Assembly (NCBI GenBank): GCA_028698585.1
Contig: JAQVWG010000001.1
Coordinates: 1-64,000 of the forward strand
DNA from: Clostridia bacterium
GTDB taxonomy: Bacteria; Bacillota; Clostridia; Christensenellales; CAG-314
Reading direction: 5' to 3'
DNA length: 64,000 nucleotides
Positions 1 through 8,643 of the stretch are shown one piece after another. The translations under genes were made by a program, and so were the position numbers. The notes under the pieces were generated by a model that saw only the letters and a list, made by a program, of their open reading frames with translations, did no database searches and was not told the origin of the DNA. Positions within the stretch are counted from its first letter, which is position 1; each line of letters begins with the position of its first letter.

Positions 1-38
<38 letters not shown>

Positions 39-408
39 ATACCTGTAATTAGGAACGTATATATGGTGCGTGCATGCTGTGGGCGTGAGTTACAAGGTGT
101 ACTGTATGGATTATCTGTGTCGTTATGAATTATGCTATAATGAATACTATACACAATCTAATCTGCCACGATTATCTCCAACGCTCATGTATTATGCCAC
201 AAAACTCTACGCTAGTCAAGAGAATATATTACAAAAAATCACCAAACTGTGTCATTTTGCCGTCTACTTGTGCATTACACTATTGCTACACGAGAACAAC
301 ACCTAATCGTAAGTAGATAGTTGGGATAGTGCAGATAGTGATGTGCATGTATTGACAGATAATTAGGTCAAGTCCGTATTCTACTGCTAGTAGGTCAATT
401 TAATTGTA
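39..408. other. intergenic stretch without a recognisable gene
   Basis: Small open frames here lack a ribosome binding site and any family motif. A TTGACA at 353-358 has no convincing -10 partner. I see no tRNA, terminator or repeat. It separates the tRNA-Thr gene from the 3' end of the minus-strand flavin/electron-transfer cluster. Confidence 0.5.
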
Positions 409-924
409 CTAGGACAACAGTTTCTCATAAGTGGATAAGGGGATAGTTTTGATGGTAATATGCACTGCACTGCCAACGATTACCCCTGCCAATATGCCGA
501 CTAGCGTTAGATAGGGCAGGTAGGATAACATTAATGGTGTTTGTGATATGAGTATGAATAGAAGGTTCTGCGTAACATTATGCATTACTGCACCTACTAC
601 GCTCAGGCTGACAAGGCTGACAGAAGGGTAGAATATGTAGTATAATAGGGCGACAATGCCCAGCGACACCAGTCCACCACCTAGAGAATATATCAAGCTA
701 GACAACGTACCCGTGAATGCACACCCCAACAGGCACTTCGTCACCGTTACAATCAATGCGTAGGGAAGATCTAGTAGTATTAATGCCAGCATGACGAAGA
801 TATTGGATAACCCAACCTTAGCGCCCACTACTAGCAGTGGGGGAAATAGGCTCTCAATCATAAAAACGATGAGTGCGCATGCTGTTAATAGCGCTGTTAT
901 TGCTATTTTTTTAGCGTTTTTCAC
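409..924 (-). CDS. Gx transporter family membrane protein (EetB-like)
   Basis: A 171-residue, almost wholly hydrophobic protein with about five membrane segments. It matches the family long annotated as heptaprenyl diphosphate synthase component I and now called Gx transporter (Pfam Hpre_diP_synt_I). In Listeria a member, EetB, belongs to the flavin-based extracellular electron transfer locus. The start is a GTG at 922-924, with a GAGGAG-type ribosome binding site about ten bases upstream. It lies downstream of the NusG-II protein and ApbE on the same strand, which supports a role in flavin- or quinone-linked electron transfer. It is separated from them by 590 bases, so it may have its own promoter. 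The substrate is unknown; a role in prenyl-PP synthesis is possible but less likely, since no HepT-like gene is present. Confidence 0.75.
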   Translation of the reverse strand: MKNAKKIAITALLTACALIVFMIESLFPPLLVVGAKVGLSNIFVMLALILLDLPYALIVTVTKCLLGCAFTGTLSSLIYSLGGGLVSLGIVALLYYIFYPSVSLVSLSVVGAVMHNVTQNLLFILISQTPLMLSYLPYLTLVGILAGVIVGSAVHITIKTIPLSTYEKLLS

Positions 925-1514
925 TATCTTCTATACTCTCCTCGTTGCCTGTGCGTTATAGTCCTATAGTTGTCCTGCGCCCGTACCTTAGGCACTCGTG
1001 TATACTGCCATAATTATTACATCGTTGTTAGTCATCTATCTCAAATGATTATTATGTCTGCCCGATAATAAGCTATAGATATAAGATGAAGAATGGTGGT
1101 GCATACTATAATTCTCTATCTGTATCGCTTTAGTAATATGCTCTGCTCTATGCAAGTTCGTAATATGTTCAACAGCCAGTATTATACCAGAATGACATTA
1201 TTAAGATGTTATGCGATTATGAAACGTCTATTTATGTTTATGGCTCCTTGCTCGATTCTCGACAAGTGTCTAATGTGTATCACGGTAGATTCAATCCCAA
1301 TGGATATAATATTACGATACGACAATTAATAAATGTTCGTCTTTTCCCCGTTCAGTCCGTGTACGGCTCTATTCTAGTTCATGATACTCGCAATGGTCAA
1401 TTCTAATCCAAATTGACAATAATATTATGGAAATGCACCTTAGTTACTGTCTATCTAATCACAGTACTTATGCCTTACCGTGCTATGCAAGTGCGTGTTG
1501 CACAATGAGTAATA
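925..1514. other. 590-base gap inside the minus-strand cluster
   Basis: No convincing gene on either strand. On the minus strand there is an extended -10 (TGGTATAAT, 1181-1189) and a second possible promoter (TTGACC at 1395-1400, TAGAAT at 1371-1376, spacer 18). Either would give the EetB-like gene its own transcript with a 250- to 440-base leader. Short plus-strand frames between 1093 and 1406 lack ribosome binding sites. I recognise no riboswitch. Confidence 0.4.
1181..1189 (-). promoter_or_regulatory. extended -10 promoter element upstream of the EetB-like gene
   Basis: On the minus strand the sequence reads TGG followed by the consensus TATAAT, i.e. an extended -10. The -35 position is poor, which is common for extended -10 promoters. 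The predicted start would be near 1174, leaving a leader of about 250 bases before the GTG at 924. Confidence 0.4.
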
Positions 1515-2009
1515 TTATTCCAAATTAACATTGTTATCATAGTTAGGGGATAAGGGCAGGATTTTTAACCTGTGTGGCACACATACGATGACCTTCTCCG
1601 CATTATCGATGGCATCCATTCTAGTACAATCTCGGCTAAGTGAACAGTTAGCCTCTTCAACCCACACCTTACGCTCATTGCAGTCAATTACCATTCTATT
1701 GAAACGCTCGTGCTGGTCAGCGTTGGAAATAACCACAACATAGCCAGATTCTGTAGGCGTAATGGTAATCAGTTGTTGCCAAGCAGGATGTATCTGATAT
1801 CTGTCGCTGTCAAAACTGTAAGTAAATATGGTTATGTTCTTATCACCCATATAGACTATTTCTATGCCGTCCAACTGTTGCTCGCGACCCTTGACGAAGA
1901 ATATAGTAAAAAGTAGGGCTACGACAACCAAAATACTGCCGTATATTATCAGGTCTGTTTTCCTAAAATAACTATTCTGTTTACCCTGCTCTACTTGTTT
2001 AATTGCCAT
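1515..2009 (-). CDS. NusG domain II membrane protein (EetA-like)
   Basis: A 164-residue protein with a basic cytoplasmic N-terminus, one membrane segment at about residues 18-40 and an extracytoplasmic domain. The C-terminal part has the NusG-II signature: a DC pair near residue 110, CSLSRDC, then IVCVPHRLKI. This stand-alone NusG-II architecture is the one seen in EetA of the Listeria electron-transfer locus and in Rnf-associated clusters. It starts 15 bases after the apbE stop, with AGGAG inside the end of apbE, so the two are cotranscribed. The biochemical role is unknown; it likely works with ApbE-flavinylated proteins at the membrane. It is not the transcription factor NusG. Confidence 0.75.
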   Translation of the reverse strand: MAIKQVEQGKQNSYFRKTDLIIYGSILVVVALLFTIFFVKGREQQLDGIEIVYMGDKNITIFTYSFDSDRYQIHPAWQQLITITPTESGYVVVISNADQHERFNRMVIDCNERKVWVEEANCSLSRDCTRMDAIDNAEKVIVCVPHRLKILPLSPNYDNNVNLE

Positions 2010-2024
2010 TACTGCTACATGCTC

Positions 2025-3341
2025 CTATTCTGTTATCAACTGGCCGTTATAGGTGGTTATGCCGTTTACGGTGGTGCTGACTACTCTATAATATCCTTGT
2101 GCGGACTGTGATATGGTGTAGTCTGCGATATTAGTTACAACCTCGCAGTAATTGGGTTGCTCGCTATTGTATAGAGTAATGATGTATTGGTATTTATTAA
2201 CATTATCATCGCTGTTGAGATACTCTAGCGCCCCCTCAATTCCCATTACGCATAGCGCAGTAGACAGACAATCGCCATCTGCTCCGTTGCCACCGAATAT
2301 AGCAACAGCACAGATACCACTCTGTGTGTTAGAACCCTTATAATTGATAGGATAGCCACTATCTGCGTCAATAATGTGACACAATCTGCTCTGCCCTACC
2401 ATATAGTAGTGTCCTGTCTGATAATCTCCGCTCGATGATACGACCGTATCCATCGCCTTAGTAGTCATATAGTTATTGCCCACAGTTCCAGAATAACGAG
2501 GTGAGGTGATACCAACGTTATAATCCCCCTCCGTAAAACCATTATATACGTCAATGCTTGCATACTTGCCTAGATATATGCTACTGCCCCCGCAGGTAAA
2601 CAGCCCATATTGATAGCCGTTATCCGCCATGACAGACCTAACCATATCTACAGCGTACCCCTTGCCAATGCCACCCAAATCTATCTGTTGGTAATATATC
2701 GTTCCGTCAACCTGTACAGATGTTGCCGACTTGGTCAATGTGTAGCCATCTATAGCGTTGCCCTGCATGGTAATGCCGTCAAAATCATTAAGGAGTATGA
2801 ATGCATCTATATATTCCTGTTGGGGCAACTGCTGACTGTACTGTGACAAAGTATCCCTATCGTATGGCAGTTTGGCCATTTGAGCATACTCTTGTTCGGT
2901 GGTAATGTTGGTAAATCTTGCCGAAAATCCGTACAAGTCAACCAGCGGATACACGCAAGGGTTATATGCACCGTTCGTTTTACTGTATAAATCCTTGGCT
3001 ATCCGTATCATTAGTGCAGTAGTATTACTGATTGATATGGTTTGGTTGCCCTCTAGCGCATTAAATCTACTGACATCGCTATCGGCGTTGGTTAGTGATA
3101 TGCTGTTATCTATATCCGTTAATATTGCTTCAACACTGCTCCACGTTAAGTCCAGTTGAGTCTGCTCATTCTTGCCAACGTAGTCATAACATATCATTTC
3201 GACATAGGTGCCAAAAAACTCCGTGCTATACCTACTGCTCCCCTTGAACTGTCCATTGCTACACGATACAAGTGTCAGCAATAATAATATTGCCAACAGC
3301 ATTGCCGTTATTCTCTTGATGAGTGGTGAATTAGTAGTCAT
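2025..3341 (-). CDS. apbE: FAD:protein FMN transferase lipoprotein (ApbE family)
   Basis: ApbE covalently attaches FMN from FAD to threonine residues of extracytoplasmic flavoproteins. The protein is 438 residues from the chosen start: a lipoprotein signal with LLTLVSC (Cys27), then the family hallmarks GGIGKGYAVD (flavin site), a CGG segment and DGDCLSTAL near the C-terminus, where acidic residues bind Mg2+. The open frame extends 35 codons further upstream, but that part overlaps the preceding gene and is not signal-peptide-like; ATG 3341 places the signal correctly. There is no clear Shine-Dalgarno; an extended -10-like TGGTATAGA lies just upstream. Followed by EetA- and EetB-like genes, it looks like FmnB of the Listeria EET locus. 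No FMN-acceptor protein (FMN_bind domain) is visible here. Confidence 0.88.
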   Translation of the reverse strand: MTTNSPLIKRITAMLLAILLLLTLVSCSNGQFKGSSRYSTEFFGTYVEMICYDYVGKNEQTQLDLTWSSVEAILTDIDNSISLTNADSDVSRFNALEGNQTISISNTTALMIRIAKDLYSKTNGAYNPCVYPLVDLYGFSARFTNITTEQEYAQMAKLPYDRDTLSQYSQQLPQQEYIDAFILLNDFDGITMQGNAIDGYTLTKSATSVQVDGTIYYQQIDLGGIGKGYAVDMVRSVMADNGYQYGLFTCGGSSIYLGKYASIDVYNGFTEGDYNVGITSPRYSGTVGNNYMTTKAMDTVVSSSGDYQTGHYYMVGQSRLCHIIDADSGYPINYKGSNTQSGICAVAIFGGNGADGDCLSTALCVMGIEGALEYLNSDDNVNKYQYIITLYNSEQPNYCEVVTNIADYTISQSAQGYYRVVSTTVNGITTYNGQLITE

Positions 3342-3387
3342 ATTGATTATGCCGTTAAACCGTAATCTATACCATATAGACTGCTGT

Positions 3388-3927
3388 TCATTGTAACTGC
3401 ACAGTATATAGTGGCGTATATGTGGGTGGCGCACCCTCTGGACCAAACTCTGTGCTATATAGCACTATCTCGCCACCACTGAACGGTTTATTAAATACTG
3501 GGATATTTTTACCTACTTCGCTATAGGGCATATTGAACGAGTATTTTCTCACTAGCGTTATGTGAGGATTGTATATTCTGTGTTCAACCGTAAAGTCGAG
3601 TTTTTCCAGCCTGTCTGTTAAATAATGTTCTAACTCTATGATATTCTTGTCGCATTTAATTTTGGCACACACTATGTTAGCACCCTTAAGAGTAGATATC
3701 TGCTGTATACTCAGTGTCGGCGCTTGAAACTGTGTTAACTCGTCCATTAATGAGTATAGGGAGTATAGTTTATCGCTATACACTTCTCCTAAGAACTTGA
3801 GCGTGATGTGTAAGTTATCTGTTGGCACCATGACTCCCTTAACCGTGTATCGTTCGAGTTGAGACTGCATCTTGCTGAGATTGTTGACCACTTGTTCGGG
3901 CAACTTGATTGCAATGAATAGTCGCAT
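3388..3927 (-). CDS. thpR: RNA 2',3'-cyclic phosphodiesterase (2'-5' RNA ligase family)
   Basis: A 179-residue protein of the 2H phosphoesterase superfamily. Both catalytic HxTx motifs are present: HITL with His40 and HITL with His122. The family hydrolyses 2',3'-cyclic phosphate ends of RNA and can join 2'-5' ends in vitro; the physiological substrate in bacteria is unclear. The start at 3927 gives the typical N-terminus MRLFIAIKLP and has AGGAGA ten bases upstream; the 21 codons before it are not conserved-looking. A strong promoter lies upstream on the same strand, and the apbE start follows 46 bases after its stop, so it heads this cluster. Confidence 0.9.
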   Translation of the reverse strand: MRLFIAIKLPEQVVNNLSKMQSQLERYTVKGVMVPTDNLHITLKFLGEVYSDKLYSLYSLMDELTQFQAPTLSIQQISTLKGANIVCAKIKCDKNIIELEHYLTDRLEKLDFTVEHRIYNPHITLVRKYSFNMPYSEVGKNIPVFNKPFSGGEIVLYSTEFGPEGAPPTYTPLYTVQLQ

Positions 3928-3961
3928 CGATATTATCTCCTGCTTAGAATTATTTTGGTAT

Positions 3962-3990
3962 ATTATACACCAACGATAGGGCTTTTGCAA
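3962..3990 (-). promoter_or_regulatory. sigma-A-type promoter for the thpR-apbE cluster
   Basis: On the minus strand TTGCAA (3985-3990) is followed by a 17-base spacer and the consensus TATAAT (3962-3967). The start of transcription would be near 3955, giving a leader of about 28 bases that holds the AGGAGA ribosome binding site of thpR. Confidence 0.75.
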
Positions 3991-4110
3991 GGTCTAGTTC
4001 ATATAAGCAATCATGTTTTCATATATTTATACAAGCAGACAAATGCAATTGATGCTTATGCATAATAATGCTGGCAGTCAATGCTATTATTTGTCCTATG
4101 GAGAGTTATT

Positions 4111-5613
4111 ATGTTAAAAAAGAGAATTACAATACTGCTACTCGCTTTGATACTACTACTAACCTTGTCGCTGTCTTGTTGCGGTCAGCCCAACCTTAAT
4201 AAGGTAAGCAAGGATTTAGATAATTATTCAGTATCTGCGACATTCGATGATAAGAATATGGTGCTCTCTGCTGTGCAGGTAGTTGAGTTTACAAATAGGG
4301 GACAAGTCACTGTTGATTGTGTCAAGTTTCATATCTACGCCAACGCGTACAGTCAAGACAACTGTTCATCCGTGGTAATGCAAGATGATAGATTGAGTGC
4401 ATACTATAACGGGTACAGTTATGGCAGTATCTCATTCGACAGTGTTAGCGTTAACAATGAGACATGTGCATATATAATAGAAGGTGATAACGAGGATATC
4501 CTCAATATACCACTGCGTACGCCACTTGCATCCAACAAAAGTGTCAAGATAACCATGGTGTACGAGGTTAATCTCGCCAACATACGCCACAGACTGGGTT
4601 ATGGCGATAACACTGTCAATTTCGGCAACTGTTTTCCCATACTTTGTGTACTTTGCGAGGGCGCATATAGGTGTCATTCTTATACTCCGATAGGTGACCC
4701 ATTCCTATCCGATGTCGCCAATTATCAAGTATCACTTACAGTGCCCTCTACATATCAAGTTGCGCATACTGGCAGTTTGACAGATAAATCTCAAAAAGAC
4801 GCTCTAACGACATATCTAGTCAACGCACTCGCAGTAAGGGAGTTCGCATTCGTGCTCTCGCAGTCCTTTACAACGCTCTGTGGCGAGCATTCTAACGGCA
4901 CCAACTCTTACATGTATTATAACGACCCCTCAGCCCAAAGCACCTTAGAATTGATTACAGAGGCCGTAGCATACTTTTCTAAACTATTCTGTCAGTATCC
5001 ATACCCTAATTTAAGTGTTGTGCAGACAGATCTGTGTTATGGTGGAATGGAGTATCCTGCGCTTGTCATGGTGGCAGTAATAGATGACGTAGCTCAGTAC
5101 AGGCACACTGTAGTACACGAGATTGCACACCAATGGCTATATGCCTTAGTTGGCAACGACCAGATAAACGATGCTTGGATGGATGAAGGACTGGTTGAGT
5201 TCGTTACAGCCATGTTCTTCGATAACCACCCACAGTATGAGTTGACAATGGATTCCATTATGTCCTCAAACTATGCCAATTATGCTGTCTATATAGATGT
5301 CAAGACCAGTTTTGCCAAAGACGTAGATACTTCTATGAATCGTAGCATATACGAGTACAGCAATTGGCAGGAATATGCATACATTAACTATGTTAAAGGA
5401 TGTATTATGTTCTACGAAATATATAAGACTATGGGGAATGTCAAGTTCAACAAGGCACTCAACAGATACGTATCACAGTATGGATTCGCTATCGCTACAT
5501 CGGCAGATATGATAGAATGTTTTTCTTTAGTACAGGGAAGCGACCTCAATAGCTTGTTCAAGGCTTACCTATTAGGTGAAGATGTCCTCGCTAGAGCCCC
5601 AAAAACTCCTTAA
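4111..5613 (+). CDS. M1-type (gluzincin) aminopeptidase-like lipoprotein
   Basis: A 500-residue extracytoplasmic lipoprotein: hydrophobic signal then LSLSCC. The N-terminal half (about 30-230) resembles the beta-rich first domain of M1 peptidases. GGMEYP near residue 310 corresponds to the GxMEN substrate motif. The zinc site is complete: HEIAH (His336, Glu337, His340) and Glu359 exactly 18 residues on (DEGLVEF). The protein is shorter than classic PepN (about 850), ending in a helical domain without the large C-terminal part. It probably trims peptides outside the membrane, fitting the oligopeptide importer encoded next. The start is ATG 4111, since GGAG lies eight bases before it and it gives a proper signal peptide; the ATG at 4081 has no ribosome binding site. 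Confidence 0.87.
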   Translation: MLKKRITILLLALILLLTLSLSCCGQPNLNKVSKDLDNYSVSATFDDKNMVLSAVQVVEFTNRGQVTVDCVKFHIYANAYSQDNCSSVVMQDDRLSAYYNGYSYGSISFDSVSVNNETCAYIIEGDNEDILNIPLRTPLASNKSVKITMVYEVNLANIRHRLGYGDNTVNFGNCFPILCVLCEGAYRCHSYTPIGDPFLSDVANYQVSLTVPSTYQVAHTGSLTDKSQKDALTTYLVNALAVREFAFVLSQSFTTLCGEHSNGTNSYMYYNDPSAQSTLELITEAVAYFSKLFCQYPYPNLSVVQTDLCYGGMEYPALVMVAVIDDVAQYRHTVVHEIAHQWLYALVGNDQINDAWMDEGLVEFVTAMFFDNHPQYELTMDSIMSSNYANYAVYIDVKTSFAKDVDTSMNRSIYEYSNWQEYAYINYVKGCIMFYEIYKTMGNVKFNKALNRYVSQYGFAIATSADMIECFSLVQGSDLNSLFKAYLLGEDVLARAPKTP

Positions 5614-5668
5614 AAATAACTTTATGAGAAAAAATCACCTTTTTTTTGAAAAAAATTTACCAGTAGTA

Positions 5669-5697
5669 TTGACATCAAAACCATTTTTCTATACAAT
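5669..5697 (+). promoter_or_regulatory. promoter of the opp operon
   Basis: A perfect TTGACA (5669-5674), a 17-base spacer and TACAAT (5692-5697). Transcription would begin near 5704, giving a leader of about 190 bases before oppA. The leader contains a hairpin at 5727-5757 and a possible 19-codon reading frame beginning at 5774. Confidence 0.75.
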
Positions 5698-5726
5698 GTC
5701 GATATACTGCAATCCTATACAATCCT

Positions 5727-5757
5727 AATAAAAGGGGCAAAACTAATTGCTTTTATT
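5727..5757 (+). promoter_or_regulatory. hairpin in the oppA leader
   Basis: AATAAAAG and CTTTTATT form an 8-bp perfect stem around a 15-base loop that can pair further (CAA with TTG). It is not followed by a T-run, so it is unlikely to be a terminator. It may affect leader stability; this is inference. Confidence 0.4.
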
Positions 5758-5892
5758 GAGGCAGATTATTAAATGACACATAATTCACTTATTTGGCGCA
5801 CGACTGGATCGAACGTTACTGTCCTTTCATAATCAGATTCGGTTATTCGCTGAAAATCAAAGAGGTGAATCAAATATTTATGGAGGTAACAC

Positions 5893-8373
5893 ATGAGTAA
5901 ATTTAAACTTATAGCAATAGTGCTTGCACTAGTATTGCTATTAACGCTTGGATTGTCTGCATGCGGTCCCAAGAAGCCACCGGATGAAGAGGAAGTTAAT
6001 TACACCTATAATACATATATAGGTGCAACACCATCTGACTTCAACCCACACACTTGGGAGACAAATGCTGACAATATTATCGCTGGTTATGCTGAGCCCG
6101 GTTGGGTTGATTCAGGCATGGCAGTAGATGAGAACGGCGATCCTGTCGACGGTGAGTATGCATTCCACTATGAGATGGCTACCAATATCGTAGACGTAAC
6201 CGCATCATATGCTGGTCAGTGGGGAATTGATGCAGAAGCTATTGACGGTGACGGACTTGCATACGAGATTACCCTTAACCCAGATGCTTGTTGGGAGGAT
6301 GGTACTCTAATTAATGCCGACTCTTACATCTATTCAATGCAACAACTGCTCAATCCAGAGATGCAGAACTACCGTGCTAATAACTATTACAGCGGTGACA
6401 ATGCTCTAGTTGGTGCTTATGATTACTATATGCAGGGTCAACAGACGTACGTAATCACATCTAACCTGTTTAGTACAATCACCGAAGCTGCAGCTGAGTG
6501 CGACGTATATCTAACGCTTGATACCGAGACCGACGCTGCCGTTGCGAGTGGATTCGGTGTTGGTTATAGCAGTCTACTAGGTATCACTGGTAATGGTGCA
6601 TACTTCGAGATATTCACAGGTGAAGAAGGTGCAAGAACTCCTACAGGTGTTAACTTCTTCGATAAGTATCTTGCCATAATGGCAGAAGCTGGCGAAGACG
6701 TAACCAGACTACCACTAACTCAAGACATCATAGATGACTATAATAACTGCGACAGATGGAATCCTAATGCTGATGTTGAGATGGTCATAATGACTAAGGT
6801 TTACTACACATTCCCAGATTGTGAATGGGAGGATGTAAGTCTTCTTAAGACAGGCGAATATAAACTAGTATGGATTAACCTTGCTCCTGTAACAGAGTTC
6901 TACTTCAAGATTTCTTGTACAAGCAACTTCCTAGTTTATGAGGATTTATATGAAGAGAACAAGACCACAACCGACGGACTAGTATCTACAACATATGGTA
7001 CATCTCAGGATACTTATATGAGCTATGGTCCATATAAGCTAGTATCATTCGAGGATGATAAGGCATTCGCACTTGCTCAGAACGATGAGTGGTTCGGTTG
7101 GACAGATGGCAATCACGAAGGTCAATATCAAACCGAAGAAGTCAAGTTCCAAGTATTAGCTGATCAACAGACAATTCTACAGATGTTCCAGAAAGGACAA
7201 CTGGATGACGTTATACTAACCGCAACCGATATGTCAACATTCGGTGCATCACCATATCTACTGAAGACCCCAACCACATATACATATCGTTGGTTCTTCA
7301 ATACCGATATTGTTGATCTACAAGCTATCGAAGCCGAGAGAAACGATGGCAAGAACGTATCTATACTATACTTCGATGAGTTCAGACATGCTTGGTCACT
7401 GGCACTCAACAGAACACGTTGGTGCGCAGAGGTTACACCTGGTTATATCCCAGCATTCTCACTATACAATACACTGTATATGTATGACGTTGAGAGGAAC
7501 CCATCATCTGTATATCGTAATTCAGACGAGGCAATGCAAGCAGTCTGCGACCTATACGGCGTAACTTGGGGTGCAACAGAGGAGTTCAAGACCCTTAAAG
7601 AAGCACATGATTCTGTCACAGGCTTTAACCTAGCTCGTGCTCAAGAATTGTTCCAAGAAGCATATGATTTAGCAATAGCTGCTGGTTATATGACTGCTGG
7701 TCAAGAAGTAGCAATCAATGTCGGTGCAACTGCAGGCGCTGCTACAGAGCAATATCAATCACAGAACACCCTGCTTCAAGAGTTCATTGATGCTGCTACA
7801 GTAGGTACCGACCTAGAGGACAAGATCACAATCACCTATATCTACAACCTATCTACACGTTATGATGACGTATATAATGGTGTTCGTGAGGCTGGTCACG
7901 GTGCATGGGGTGGCGCTGCATATTACCCCTTCAGTGCAATTCGTTGCTACACAGACCCAGATTATACTAACATTCACGAGAGTGGTGGATTCGACCCAAC
8001 AATAGAGACATTGACAATTACCGCTGACTTTGATCCAGCTATCGATGGCGAAGAGACAGAAATAAAAACCTATCAAGAGTGGGCTAAGTCAATTAACTCA
8101 GGCATATATAGTCCTGATACTCCAGAGATGTTGGCTCTACGTTTGATCATTATGTCCAGACTAGAGTACGGCATACTGAACATGTACAGTTGTATACCAT
8201 GTTCTGCTGAGGCTGAGGTTTCAATGATTTCTCAGAAAGTACAGCAAGCCACAACAACATACAACATTATGTATGGTTATGGTGGAGTGAGGTTCATGAC
8301 CTATAATTACACCAATGATGAGTGGACAGCTTACTGTGCTACACAACCTAACGGAATACTTGATTACACGTAG
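5893..8373 (+). CDS. oppA: oligopeptide ABC transporter substrate-binding lipoprotein (family 5)
   Basis: An 826-residue peptide-binding lipoprotein: signal peptide with LSAC (Cys24), then a family 5 (OppA/DppA) fold with segments such as CWEDGTLINADSYIYS and a C-terminal region rich in YGYGG. It is much longer than the usual 500-600 residues, with extra sequence at about 150-330 before the region resembling GPYKLVSFEDDKAFALAQN. It is anchored outside the membrane and delivers peptides to the permease encoded downstream. GGAGGT precedes the ATG by five bases. It is separated from oppB by 270 bases holding a stable hairpin, an arrangement that usually keeps the binding protein in excess. Confidence 0.9.
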   Translation: MSKFKLIAIVLALVLLLTLGLSACGPKKPPDEEEVNYTYNTYIGATPSDFNPHTWETNADNIIAGYAEPGWVDSGMAVDENGDPVDGEYAFHYEMATNIVDVTASYAGQWGIDAEAIDGDGLAYEITLNPDACWEDGTLINADSYIYSMQQLLNPEMQNYRANNYYSGDNALVGAYDYYMQGQQTYVITSNLFSTITEAAAECDVYLTLDTETDAAVASGFGVGYSSLLGITGNGAYFEIFTGEEGARTPTGVNFFDKYLAIMAEAGEDVTRLPLTQDIIDDYNNCDRWNPNADVEMVIMTKVYYTFPDCEWEDVSLLKTGEYKLVWINLAPVTEFYFKISCTSNFLVYEDLYEENKTTTDGLVSTTYGTSQDTYMSYGPYKLVSFEDDKAFALAQNDEWFGWTDGNHEGQYQTEEVKFQVLADQQTILQMFQKGQLDDVILTATDMSTFGASPYLLKTPTTYTYRWFFNTDIVDLQAIEAERNDGKNVSILYFDEFRHAWSLALNRTRWCAEVTPGYIPAFSLYNTLYMYDVERNPSSVYRNSDEAMQAVCDLYGVTWGATEEFKTLKEAHDSVTGFNLARAQELFQEAYDLAIAAGYMTAGQEVAINVGATAGAATEQYQSQNTLLQEFIDAATVGTDLEDKITITYIYNLSTRYDDVYNGVREAGHGAWGGAAYYPFSAIRCYTDPDYTNIHESGGFDPTIETLTITADFDPAIDGEETEIKTYQEWAKSINSGIYSPDTPEMLALRLIIMSRLEYGILNMYSCIPCSAEAEVSMISQKVQQATTTYNIMYGYGGVRFMTYNYTNDEWTAYCATQPNGILDYT

Positions 8374-8413
8374 AATATCTGTGTACAATTAGCATATCAC
8401 TAATGTAAATGCG

Positions 8414-8440
8414 GTGGGGCATGAGTCACTCGTGCCCCAC
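8414..8440 (+). promoter_or_regulatory. strong intercistronic hairpin between oppA and oppB
   Basis: The arms GTGGGGCATGAG and CTCGTGCCCCAC pair over 12 bases with one G-U, around a three-base loop. There is no immediate T-tract (TTGTGTT follows). It can act as a leaky terminator or as a 3' stabiliser of the oppA message. Confidence 0.65.
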
Positions 8441-8543
8441 TTGTGTTACTAGACAGACAATTACTCACAGACGATGTGTTGTGGTATATGACGCCACACA
8501 GACACTAAATAGCAAGCAAGACAAATATTTTTTGCAAAGAGAA

Positions 8544-8572
8544 TTGTGTTTTCTATAACATTATGGTAATAT
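8544..8572 (+). promoter_or_regulatory. possible secondary promoter before oppB
   Basis: TTGTGT (8544-8549), a 17-base spacer and TAATAT (8567-8572). It would allow oppBCDF to be transcribed separately from oppA. The -35 is only a partial match. Confidence 0.4.
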
Positions 8573-8643
8573 ACTTAGTGCTGGTAATATTATAGATGAC
8601 ATAATTTTTTTTTAGATAATAACTTTGGAGGAAGAGACACACT

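Noticed and set aside
70-316. Two overlapping small plus-strand frames
   Set aside because: No ribosome binding site, no family-like sequence, and they overlap in different frames; likely chance.
1093-1406. Small plus-strand frames in the EetB-EetA gap
   Set aside because: No start signals, and composition looks random; opposite to the cluster direction.
5630-5652. A-rich and T-rich run after the M1 peptidase gene as a terminator
   Set aside because: The A6/T8 pairing would be too weak to be convincing.
5774-5833. 19-codon frame in the oppA leader as a regulatory peptide
   Set aside because: Its GAGG is 13 bases away and the peptide has no regulatory codon bias; kept only as a note in the promoter entry.
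5769-5972. Minus-strand frame across the oppA leader and start
   Set aside because: It overlaps the promoter-proximal leader and the oppA signal peptide; no ribosome binding site.
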